This document shows, in pieces, positions 6,616 to 11,595 of a stretch of 11,595 nucleotides of DNA. How positions within the stretch are numbered: position 1 is the stretch's first letter; each line of letters opens with the position of its first letter. Origin of the DNA: Sphingomonadaceae bacterium (GTDB taxonomy: Bacteria > Pseudomonadota > Alphaproteobacteria > Sphingomonadales > Sphingomonadaceae). The stretch is from positions 1-11,595 of the forward strand of contig JACFNY010000039.1 of the NCBI GenBank assembly GCA_019454625.1, in the 5' to 3' direction. Under the pieces are notes generated by a model. The model was not told the origin of the DNA and ran no database searches. It was given only the letters and a program-made list of their open reading frames with translations. Position numbers and translations under genes: made by a program.

Positions 6616-6634
6616 CGCCGCCGCTCAGGCGGCG
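6616..6634. other. Hairpin at the 3' end of hpf
   Basis: A 7-bp GC-only stem (CGCCGCC, 6616-6622; GGCGGCG, 6628-6634) with a 5-base loop that contains the hpf stop codon. No T-run follows on the minus strand, so it is more likely an mRNA-stabilising or attenuating hairpin between hpf and ptsN than an intrinsic terminator; it could also be chance in such GC-rich DNA. Confidence 0.25.
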
Positions 6635-7209
6635 GGCGGTTCCACCCAGCCGATGTGCCCGTCCTCGCGGCGGTACACCATGTTGTAGGCGCCGGTGCTG
6701 CTGTTGCGGAACATCAGCGCGCCCGTGTGCCGGAGGTCGAGCATCATCACGGCGTCGGACACGCTCGCCTCGGGAATGTCGACGCGGGTCTCGGCGACGA
6801 TGAGCGGGTTGTCGGCGCTCTCGTCCGCCTGTTCCGCGTCCTCGCCCGCCGCGCGCAGCACGCGGTACTCGGCGTCGAACGCGACGTCCTTCACGCCGTT
6901 CAGCCGGTGGTGATCCTCCAGCCTGCGCTTGTAGCGGCGGATCTGCTTGTCGATCTTCTGGGCGGCGCCGTCGAAGGCGAACTGCGCGGCGTTCATCGAC
7001 CGGTCCGACGCCTTCAGCACCAGGCCCTGCGTCAGCTGCAGCAGGATATCGCAGACGAAGCCGGCATCGTGCGGACCCGGCTTCAGCGTGACGTTCGCGC
7101 CGGTGGCGCGCACGCCGTACTTCTGCACCATCGCATCGAGACTGCTGTCGACATGCGCGGTCAGCGAGGAGCCGACATCAATCTGTTGACCGGAAACGCG
7201 GATATCCAT
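6625..7209 (-). CDS. hpf: Ribosome hibernation promoting factor, long form
   Basis: A 194-residue long-form HPF (RaiA/YfiA family). The N-terminal S30AE domain (about 1-105) starts MDIRVSGQQIDVGSSLTAHV and includes the basic KIDKQIRRYKRRLEDHH stretch that binds the 30S decoding region. An acidic linker (AAGEDAEQADESADN) leads to the C-terminal dimerisation domain (about 138-192) with VSDAVMMLDLRHTGALMFRN and NMVYRREDGHIGWVEP. The long form joins two 70S ribosomes into inactive 100S dimers in stationary phase or stress. Start ATG at 7209 has an AAAGGA ribosome site about 9 bases upstream; the open frame continues to 7296 without family similarity. A 103-base gap separates it from dnaQ, enough for its own promoter. 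Confidence 0.95.
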   Translation of the reverse strand: MDIRVSGQQIDVGSSLTAHVDSSLDAMVQKYGVRATGANVTLKPGPHDAGFVCDILLQLTQGLVLKASDRSMNAAQFAFDGAAQKIDKQIRRYKRRLEDHHRLNGVKDVAFDAEYRVLRAAGEDAEQADESADNPLIVAETRVDIPEASVSDAVMMLDLRHTGALMFRNSSTGAYNMVYRREDGHIGWVEPPAA

Positions 7210-7234
7210 CTCGGCCCATCCTTTCTTCTTGGCC

Positions 7235-7256
7235 TCGCCCGCCGGTTGCCGGGCGA
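7235..7256. other. Hairpin in the hpf leader
   Basis: A 7-bp stem (TCGCCCG, 7235-7241; CGGGCGA, 7250-7256) with an 8-base loop lies in the 103-base dnaQ-hpf gap, 26 bases upstream of the hpf ATG. No T-tract follows on the minus strand, so it is not a clear terminator. I see no convincing promoter elements in the gap. Confidence 0.25.
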
Positions 7257-7312
7257 TGGCGGTAAAACTCGTCACCGGACGCGCGCGCCTGCGCATCCGA
7301 CCCCAACAGGAC

Positions 7313-7999
7313 TCAATCCGTGCCCGTCTGCTCCCACAGCGGAGTCTTCAGGAGCTTGAGGAAGGCAGCGTGCCGCGCCAGCTCCTCAGGCGTCGCGGCG
7401 TGCGGGCGGGGCGCCACGTAGCGGCGTTCGACGCGGACCGCAACCGTTTCCTCTTGCGCCGCCGCCTGGCCGAGCGACAGGCCGATCTGCCGGCCGCCCG
7501 TCAGCTCCACGTAAACGCGCGCCAGAAGCTGCGCGTCGAGCAGCGCGCCGTGCTTGTCGCGCGCGGTGAGGTCTATGCTGAAGCGGGTGCACAGCGCGTC
7601 GAGCGAATGCTTGGCGCCGGGGAATTTCTTGCGCGCCATGACGAGCGTGTCGCCCACGCGCTCGATCGGGATCTGGTCGTGCCCCGTGTTGCGGAGCTCC
7701 CAGTTGACGAAGCGGCGGTCGAACTCGGCGTTGTGCGCGATGAGCCGCGCGTCGCCCACGAAGGCCACGAACTCGGCCGCGATCGCCGCGAACGTCGGCT
7801 TGTCGGCAAGGAACGCGTCGGAAAGCCCGTGCACCGCCTCGGCCTCGGCGGGCATCGGGCGGCACGGGTTTATGTACGCGTGGAACGTGCGCCCCGTTTC
7901 GATGCGGTTGACGAGTTCGACGCAGCCGATCTCGCAGATGCGATGCCCGTCCGACGGGTCGAGACCCGTGGTCTCGGTGTCGAAGATGACCTCACGCAT
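7313..7999 (-). CDS. dnaQ: DNA polymerase III epsilon subunit (3'-5' proofreading exonuclease)
   Basis: A 228-residue DnaQ of the DEDDh exonuclease family, the proofreading subunit of the replicative polymerase core. Exo[11 protein letters not shown] with Asp7 and Glu9; Exo[14 protein letters not shown] with Asp94; Exo[15 protein letters not shown] with His150 and Asp155. All catalytic residues are present. The C-terminal segment after about residue 175 is divergent, as usual where it contacts the polymerase alpha subunit. Start ATG at 7999 fits the family start; the frame opens at a TTG at 8035 but that adds 12 unrelated residues. The gene starts inside the open reading frame of coaE, which runs 130 bases into dnaQ. 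It is the last gene of the ppsR operon. Confidence 0.93.
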   Translation of the reverse strand: MREVIFDTETTGLDPSDGHRICEIGCVELVNRIETGRTFHAYINPCRPMPAEAEAVHGLSDAFLADKPTFAAIAAEFVAFVGDARLIAHNAEFDRRFVNWELRNTGHDQIPIERVGDTLVMARKKFPGAKHSLDALCTRFSIDLTARDKHGALLDAQLLARVYVELTGGRQIGLSLGQAAAQEETVAVRVERRYVAPRPHAATPEELARHAAFLKLLKTPLWEQTGTD

Positions 8000-8607
8000 G
8001 TCTTGCAATATCGGACTCCATGACGCCGGAGACAAGAGACGAGATGACGGATTTCGGCCCGCGTCTCGCGCAGGCCCTGCCCCGTGTCGATCACGAAATC
8101 GGCGCGGCGGCGCTTTTCCCGGTCGCGCATCTGGGTGGCGAGGATGGCGCGGAACTTCTCGTGCGTCATCCCCGGCCGCCCGAGCACGCGGCGGCGCTGC
8201 ACATGCGCGGGCGCGGACACGACGACGGTGGCGTCAACGTGGGCCTGGCCGCCGCCCTCGAAGAGCAGCGGGATGTCGAGCGCGACGATCGCCGCGCGGT
8301 TTTGCCGCGCCGCCGCCAGGAACGCCTGCTGTGCCTGCCGCACCATCGGGTGCACGATCGCCTCGAGGCGGCGGCGCGCCCCGGCGTTCCCGAACACCGC
8401 CGCGCCGAGCTTCGCGCGGTCGACACCGTTCGGCCCGGTCGTCCCCGGAAACGCCGCCTCGATCGGCGCGAGCGCCGCGCCGCCGGGCCCTTGCAGCCGG
8501 TGCACCTCCGCATCGGCGTCGAACACGGGAACGCCCGCGCGCCGCAGCATCGCCGCGACGGTCGACTTGCCCATGCCGATCGAACCGGTGAGGCCGAGGA
8601 TGATCAT
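7870..8607 (-). CDS. coaE: Dephospho-CoA kinase with unusual C-terminal tail
   Basis: Dephospho-CoA kinase, the last step of coenzyme A synthesis. P-loop [12 protein letters not shown] (residues 5-16), [10 protein letters not shown] (about 29-38) and [10 protein letters not shown] (about 111-120) are the family motifs, and the fold ends near [10 protein letters not shown]. The family is normally about 200 residues. Here the first in-frame stop gives 245 residues, because the frame runs 130 bases into dnaQ; the last 43 residues are rich in Ser, Arg and Thr, as expected of a shadow frame in GC-rich DNA. A TGA in a neighbouring frame at 7992-7994, overlapping the dnaQ start, would end a normal-length CoaE, so a one-base indel near 8000-8040, real or from sequencing, is possible. 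The ATG overlaps the aroE stop (ATGA). Confidence 0.92.
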   Translation of the reverse strand: MIILGLTGSIGMGKSTVAAMLRRAGVPVFDADAEVHRLQGPGGAALAPIEAAFPGTTGPNGVDRAKLGAAVFGNAGARRRLEAIVHPMVRQAQQAFLAAARQNRAAIVALDIPLLFEGGGQAHVDATVVVSAPAHVQRRRVLGRPGMTHEKFRAILATQMRDREKRRRADFVIDTGQGLRETRAEIRHLVSCLRRHGVRYCKTCVRSSSTPRPRVSTRRTGIASARSAASNSSTASKRGARSTRT

Positions 8608-9416
8608 CGCGTGAGCAGCGCCTTCAGTTCGTCCTCGCAGCCTTCGGGCGGGACCGCGCCGAAGAACAGCGAGAAGGCGATCGCGGCCTGGCCGATCAGC
8701 ATTTCGAGCCCGTCGACGGTTTCGAAGCCGCGCGCCGCCGCAGCTTTCAAAAGGCCCGTTTCGAGCGGGCTGTACACGATGTCGTAAACGACCGCGTCCT
8801 CGGCAAGCGGCGAGAGGTCGAGGTCGAGCGGCGGCTGTCCGGTCATGCCGAGAGCGCTCGCGTTCACCAGCAGCGCCGCCTCGGGAAGCGGCGCATCGAG
8901 CGGCTTCGCCGATCCCGCGAGACCGAAGGCGGCAAGCAGGCCCATCGCCTTCAGCGGGCTGCGGTTCAGCACCGTCACCGGGCCGACATTCGCCTTCGAC
9001 AGGGCGAACAGGACGGCGCGCGCCGCGCCGCCCGCGCCCACCACGACCGCCGGCCGGCCTTCGAGGTCGAGCCCCGCGATCGGCGCGAAGAAGCCGCCCG
9101 CATCGGTGTTTGTGCCGAACAACGCGCCGTCCTCGCCGCGTGCGATCGTGTTCATCGCGCCGATGCTCGCGCGGACGCCGCCGGGATCGGCGACATGGTC
9201 CATCACCGCGATCTTGTGCGGGATCGTGACGTTGCAGCCGCGCCAGTCGGGATCGCTGCGGCGGCTTTCGATATAGGCGGCAAGCCCCTCCGCCTTCACG
9301 TGGGCGCGGCGGTAGTCGGCGGCGATGCCGAGCCGGTCCAGCCAGAATTTGTGGATGAGGGGAGACTTGGAATGGCTGATCGGATCGCCGATCACCTCCG
9401 CGTAGGGCAAGCTCAT
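8604..9416 (-). CDS. aroE: Shikimate dehydrogenase
   Basis: A 270-residue shikimate dehydrogenase, which reduces 3-dehydroshikimate to shikimate with NADPH in aromatic amino acid synthesis. Substrate-binding motif SHSKSP (14-19), catalytic Lys68 in NVTIPHK, Asn89 in GAMNTI, and Asp105 in GTNTDAGGF are all present. The NADP-binding Rossmann loop is [12 protein letters not shown], with the NRSPLK phosphate-binding motif later, and the C-terminus contains [12 protein letters not shown] and [13 protein letters not shown]. It is an ordinary, intact AroE rather than a YdiB or quinate enzyme, as judged by these motifs and the context. Overlaps by ATGA with both maf upstream and coaE downstream, so all are translationally coupled. 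Confidence 0.96.
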   Translation of the reverse strand: MSLPYAEVIGDPISHSKSPLIHKFWLDRLGIAADYRRAHVKAEGLAAYIESRRSDPDWRGCNVTIPHKIAVMDHVADPGGVRASIGAMNTIARGEDGALFGTNTDAGGFFAPIAGLDLEGRPAVVVGAGGAARAVLFALSKANVGPVTVLNRSPLKAMGLLAAFGLAGSAKPLDAPLPEAALLVNASALGMTGQPPLDLDLSPLAEDAVVYDIVYSPLETGLLKAAAARGFETVDGLEMLIGQAAIAFSLFFGAVPPEGCEDELKALLTR

Positions 9417-9952
9417 GTCGGCATCACGCTGCGGGTCCTCAGGTAATCGAGCACGGCCAGAAGCGGCAGGCCGCGAATGGTGAACTGGTCGCCGAGCAGC
9501 GCATCGCCGCAGGCGTCGAGATAGGCGTCCAGAAACGCATCCGAAAAGTCGCGCATGGTGAGCCTTGCGACACCGACGAAACGCCAGACCGCCGTCCCGT
9601 TCTCCGCGATCGCCGCCGCCGACACCAGCCGGTGCGCGCGGCCACGCAGCATCCGGAGCTGAACGGCGAGCGTTTCCCGGTCGGGCGCCTTGTCGATCAG
9701 CGTGCCGTCGTCGAGCGCCACCACGGAGTCGCTGCCGAGCGCCAGCGCCCCCGGCAGCTTCCGCGACACCCTCACCGCCTTCGCCTCGGCGAGCGCGTCC
9801 GCGATCCGGCGCGCGTCCGCGCCTTCGGCGGCGAGCGCGCGCTTCAGTTCGGCCTCGTCGACCATCGGCGGCAGCGCCTCGAAGGGAACGCCTGCCGCCG
9901 TCAGCATCGCCTGCCGCGATGCGCTCGTCGACGCGAGAACGAGTGACGTCAT
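9413..9952 (-). CDS. maf: Maf family nucleotide pyrophosphatase, short of a conserved segment
   Basis: A 179-residue Maf/YhdE-type protein; the family hydrolyses non-canonical or pyrimidine nucleoside triphosphates to monophosphates. Visible: [12 protein letters not shown] with Arg13, Glu33 in VDEAELK, Lys58 in AEAKAVR, Asp75 in [10 protein letters not shown], Lys88 in IDKAPD, and the C-terminal [16 protein letters not shown]. The usual segment with the pattern GxYxIEGxGAxLF, which follows the YLDAC region by about ten residues and precedes the GLPL motif, is missing: residue 154 (Gly) runs directly to Asp155-Gln-Phe-Thr. About 20 residues appear to be lost in frame. This explains the short length (relatives are about 195-200). 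Activity is therefore doubtful. Starts at the ppsR stop (ATGA) and ends at the aroE start (ATGA). Confidence 0.88.
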   Translation of the reverse strand: MTSLVLASTSASRQAMLTAAGVPFEALPPMVDEAELKRALAAEGADARRIADALAEAKAVRVSRKLPGALALGSDSVVALDDGTLIDKAPDRETLAVQLRMLRGRAHRLVSAAAIAENGTAVWRFVGVARLTMRDFSDAFLDAYLDACGDALLGDQFTIRGLPLLAVLDYLRTRSVMPT

Positions 9953-10779
9953 GCCGCCGAACCGTTGGCGTGCGTCTCGGCGCGCTCGTTGTAGAGGTTG
10001 ATGATCGCCGCCGCCGTCTCCTCGATCGAGCGGCGCGACACGTCGATCACCGGCCAGTTGTTGTCGGCGCAGAGCCGCCGCGCCGCCGCGACCTCCTTGG
10101 TCACCACGTCCATGTCGACATAGGCGGTCTCCGGCGCCTGCGCGAGGCTGAGCAGGCGGTTGCGGCGCACCTGCACGAGCCGGTCGGGATTGGTGGTGAG
10201 CCCGACGACCATCGGCTTCGACAGGCGGAACAATTGCTCTGGCGGTCGGCTCGTCGGCACCAGCGGCAGGTTCGCGGTCTTGACGCCCCGGTTGGCGAGG
10301 TAGATCGAGGTCGGCGTCTTCGAGGTGCGCGAGACGCCGATCAGCAGGATGTCGGCTTCCTCCCAGTTGTCGGCGCCCTGCCCGTCGTCGTGGTTCATCG
10401 TGTAGTCGATGGCGGCGACGCGGCGGAAATAGGCCTCGTCCATCTGGTGCTGGCGGCCCGGCCGGGCGGCGGCGCGCTGGCCGAGCACGGTTTGCAGCCC
10501 CTCGATCACGGGATCGAGCACGCCGACCGCCGGCAGCCCCATCGCGCGGCAGCGCGCCTCGAGGTGGGTCCGCATCTCGCCGCTCACCAGCGTGAACAGC
10601 ACGAGGCCGGGGCGCTTGGCGATGTCCATCAGCACGCGGTCGAGGTGGCCCTTCGATCGGACGAGTGGCCAGAAGTGCTTGATCGTCTCGACGTCCTCGA
10701 ACTGTGCGAGTCCGGCTTTCGCAACCGATTCAAGCGTTTCGCCGGTCGAATCGGAGACGAGATGCAAGTGCAGCCGCAT
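9949..10779 (-). CDS. ppsR: PEP synthase / PPDK regulatory protein (DUF299)
   Basis: A 276-residue protein of the DUF299 family, bifunctional serine/threonine kinases and pyrophosphorylases that inactivate and reactivate phosphoenolpyruvate synthase or pyruvate phosphate dikinase. The N-terminus MRLHLHLVSDSTGETL is typical, as are DPVIEGLQTVLG (89-100) and DYTMNHDDGQ (125-134). The P-loop-like motif GVSRTSKTPTSIYLANRG begins at residue 148. Start ATG at 10779 is fixed by a strong ribosome site AGGAGG (10786-10791) 6 bases upstream; the frame is open to 10995 but runs through the intergenic region. It heads the operon ppsR-maf-aroE-coaE-dnaQ and lies beside the probable replication origin; its equivalent in Rickettsia and Caulobacter borders the origin on the side opposite hemE. 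Regulated partner in this organism not in the window. Confidence 0.94.
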   Translation of the reverse strand: MRLHLHLVSDSTGETLESVAKAGLAQFEDVETIKHFWPLVRSKGHLDRVLMDIAKRPGLVLFTLVSGEMRTHLEARCRAMGLPAVGVLDPVIEGLQTVLGQRAAARPGRQHQMDEAYFRRVAAIDYTMNHDDGQGADNWEEADILLIGVSRTSKTPTSIYLANRGVKTANLPLVPTSRPPEQLFRLSKPMVVGLTTNPDRLVQVRRNRLLSLAQAPETAYVDMDVVTKEVAAARRLCADNNWPVIDVSRRSIEETAAAIINLYNERAETHANGSAA

Positions 10780-10803
10780 GTGTCGCCTCCTTTCCGGCGC
10801 TGT

Positions 10804-10812
10804 TGTGGATAA
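10804..10812 (-). promoter_or_regulatory. DnaA box, perfect
   Basis: TGTGGATAA on the plus strand, i.e. TTATCCACA on the minus strand, matches the consensus DnaA box exactly. It lies 25 bases upstream of the ppsR start codon at the left end of the putative origin. DnaA bound here could also affect ppsR transcription. Confidence 0.8.
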
Positions 10813-10936
10813 GCCCCGGACGACTCGCTTAAGGACTCGCGGGATAACGGGCAAGCGGGTGGTCGTGCATCCTTCCACGGGTCGCCACGGGCAGATCATC
10901 CCCAGGTGGACAGTTCCCGCATCGTCTTGTGAATCC

Positions 10937-10945
10937 GGTGGATAA
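10937..10945 (-). promoter_or_regulatory. DnaA box, one mismatch
   Basis: GGTGGATAA on the plus strand, TTATCCACC on the minus, differs from the consensus only at the last position. It sits directly beside the first copy of the GC-rich direct repeat. Confidence 0.6.
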
Positions 10946-10947
10946 GT

Positions 10948-10960
10948 CGCGCCCCGCGCC
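10948..10960 (+). repeat. 13-bp direct repeat in putative oriC, copy 1
   Basis: CGCGCCCCGCGCC, found again exactly at 10975-10987, 27 bases start to start. The copy is adjacent to the DnaA box at 10937-10945. Chance recurrence is possible in GC-rich DNA, but the copies are exact over 13 bases within the origin-like gap. Confidence 0.6.
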
Positions 10961-10974
10961 GCAAACCGGCAGGC

Positions 10975-10987
10975 CGCGCCCCGCGCC
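10975..10987 (+). repeat. 13-bp direct repeat in putative oriC, copy 2
   Basis: Second exact copy of CGCGCCCCGCGCC. Fourteen bases separate it from copy 1; the match does not extend on either side. Confidence 0.6.
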
Positions 10988-11025
10988 TGCGTCATGCTTG
11001 CCTGTGGACTTCACGGGAAACCCCG

Positions 11026-11034
11026 TTATCCCCA
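11026..11034 (+). promoter_or_regulatory. DnaA box, one mismatch
   Basis: TTATCCCCA on the plus strand, differing from the consensus at position 7 only. It lies immediately left of the AT-rich G-free stretch, the usual position for a box from which DnaA opens the duplex, and is inverted relative to the other two boxes. Confidence 0.55.
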
Positions 11035-11035
11035 G

Positions 11036-11072
11036 CCCAACAATCATCCAAATCCATCTATCTATATATTAA
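11036..11072. other. AT-rich, G-free stretch (candidate DNA unwinding element)
   Basis: There is no G on the plus strand in these 37 bases. Bases 11041-11072 are 75% A+T (24 of 32), against a strongly GC-rich surround, ending in TCTATCTATATATTAA. This is the most easily melted segment of the gap and flanks a DnaA box. It may double as the hemE promoter region, as it ends ten bases before the hemE ATG. Confidence 0.6.
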
Positions 11073-11081
11073 GGGAGAGAT

Positions 11082-11595
11082 ATGGGGTCCCGGTCCTTGC
11101 TCGCAGTGCTGAACGGAGAACGGCAATCCGTGCCGCCGGTGTGGTTCATGCGGCAGGCGGGGCGTTATCTCCCGGAGTATCGTGCGCTGCGTGCCGAGAA
11201 GGGGGGGTTTCTCGAACTCGTTTACGACAACGACGCCGCGGCGGAGATCACGCTGCAACCGATCCGGCGCTTCGGCTTCGACGGCGCGATCCTGTTCTCG
11301 GACATCCTGATCGTGCCGCACGCGATGGGCCAGGCGCTGACGTTCACGCCGGGCGAGGGGCCGCAGCTTGCGCCGCCGCTCGTGGAAGCCCGGCTCGAGG
11401 ACCTGCACGCGGCGCCGCAGCATCTGGCTGCCGTTTACGGGACCGTCCGCAAGGTCGCCGCGTTGCTGCCGGGCGAGACCACCTTCCTCGGTTTCGCGGG
11501 CGCACCGTGGACGGTCGCGACCTACATGGTCGCGGGCGAGGGCAGCCGCGATCAGGCCGCGGCGCGGCTGATGGCCTATCGCGAGCCCGCGCGCT
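11082..11595 (+). CDS. hemE: Uroporphyrinogen decarboxylase, 5' half
   Basis: Uroporphyrinogen III decarboxylase of heme synthesis, cytoplasmic; it removes four carboxyl groups to give coproporphyrinogen III. The window holds 171 codons of about 340; the gene continues right. The first family signature is complete, PPVWFMRQAGRYLPEYR (residues 18-34), with Arg24 and Arg28; the catalytic Asp74 is in ILFSDIL; the second signature GFAGAPWTVATYMVAGEG is near the end of the visible part. Start ATG at 11082 has a ribosome site AAGGGAGAGAT directly upstream. It is divergent from ppsR and borders the putative origin, as in Caulobacter. No frameshift or odd residue seen in the visible part. Confidence 0.97.
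   Translation, partial: MGSRSLLAVLNGERQSVPPVWFMRQAGRYLPEYRALRAEKGGFLELVYDNDAAAEITLQPIRRFGFDGAILFSDILIVPHAMGQALTFTPGEGPQLAPPLVEARLEDLHAAPQHLAAVYGTVRKVAALLPGETTFLGFAGAPWTVATYMVAGEGSRDQAAARLMAYREPAR

Larger units (their letters stand above)
10780..11081. other. oriC: Probable chromosomal replication origin (oriC)
   Basis: This 302-base gap between divergent ppsR and hemE contains no gene. Supporting features: one perfect DnaA box (TTATCCACA), two with a single mismatch, weaker 7-of-9 matches at 10839-10847, 10896-10904 and 11044-11052; a 13-bp GC-rich direct repeat; and a 37-base G-free AT-rich stretch next to hemE suited as the unwinding element. In Caulobacter and Rickettsia the origin lies beside hemE with this neighbour. 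No canonical CtrA site (TTAA-N7-TTAA) or IHF site was found, and exact limits are unknown; ppsR and hemE promoters must also be in this gap. Confidence 0.8.

Noticed and set aside
6244..7359. Plus-strand open frame of 371 codons across ptsN and hpf
   Set aside because: No family similarity and His/Arg-rich; antisense shadow of ptsN and hpf.
8000..8035. TTG start of dnaQ at 8035
   Set aside because: Adds 12 residues absent in DnaQ; ATG at 7999 leads straight into the ExoI motif.
9565..10812. Plus-strand open frame of 415 codons across maf and ppsR
   Set aside because: Pro/Arg/Ala-rich low-complexity translation opposite two clear genes; a GC-driven shadow.
10829..11072. CtrA binding sites in the origin gap
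   Set aside because: Only isolated TTAA half-sites; no second TTAA at the required 7-base spacing.
11041..11072. DnaA-trio motif in the AT-rich stretch
   Set aside because: The repeated pattern has a 4-base, not 3-base, period, so it does not match the trio consensus.

Overview
This is a high-GC window that looks like the chromosome of an alphaproteobacterium, most likely a member of the Sphingomonadales. Evidence: alphaproteobacterial families (MmcB, DUF1491, RegB/RegA with SenC), a LexA box of the alphaproteobacterial type (GTTC-N7-GTTC), and an intergenic region between hemE and a ppsR-maf-aroE-coaE-dnaQ operon. That hemE-flanked gap is the place where Caulobacter and Rickettsia carry their chromosomal replication origin. 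I see no mobile elements, CRISPR arrays, rRNAs or tRNAs. Assignment to the order is inference from gene content.

Layout, left to right. (1) 1-1419, minus strand: SCO/SenC copper chaperone, then a YcgN-type cysteine-cluster protein, then the 5' part of a YgjP-like zinc metallopeptidase; all overlap. (2) 1482-4035, plus strand, divergent from sco: a secreted ankyrin-repeat protein, then the redox-sensing kinase RegB and its response regulator RegA. This retains the senC-reg association known from Rhodobacter, in a different order and with an added ankyrin gene. (3) 4032-5252, minus strand: SOS-type DNA repair gene mmcB with a perfect LexA box 15 bases before its start codon, and a SleB/CwlJ-type cell wall hydrolase. 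(4) 5418-7209, minus strand: hpf (long form), ptsN, a PilZ protein and a DUF1491 protein. (5) 7313-10779, minus strand: ppsR-maf-aroE-coaE-dnaQ, joined by ATGA overlaps except coaE/dnaQ, which overlap by 130 bases. (6) 10780-11081: a 302-base gap with a perfect DnaA box, two near-perfect ones, a 13-bp direct repeat and an AT-rich G-free stretch; I call this the probable chromosomal origin. (7) 11082-end, plus strand: 5' half of hemE.

If the origin call is right, the ppsR operon and hemE are both transcribed away from the origin, with the replication forks, while ankyrin-regB-regA run head-on to the leftward fork. The most notable points are the putative oriC; a Maf protein lacking about 20 conserved residues; a CoaE with a C-terminal tail read from inside dnaQ; a RegB with glycine at the H-box position normally occupied by Thr/Asn; and the LexA box before mmcB. 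I found no clearly new multi-gene system; most genes here are well-known families.
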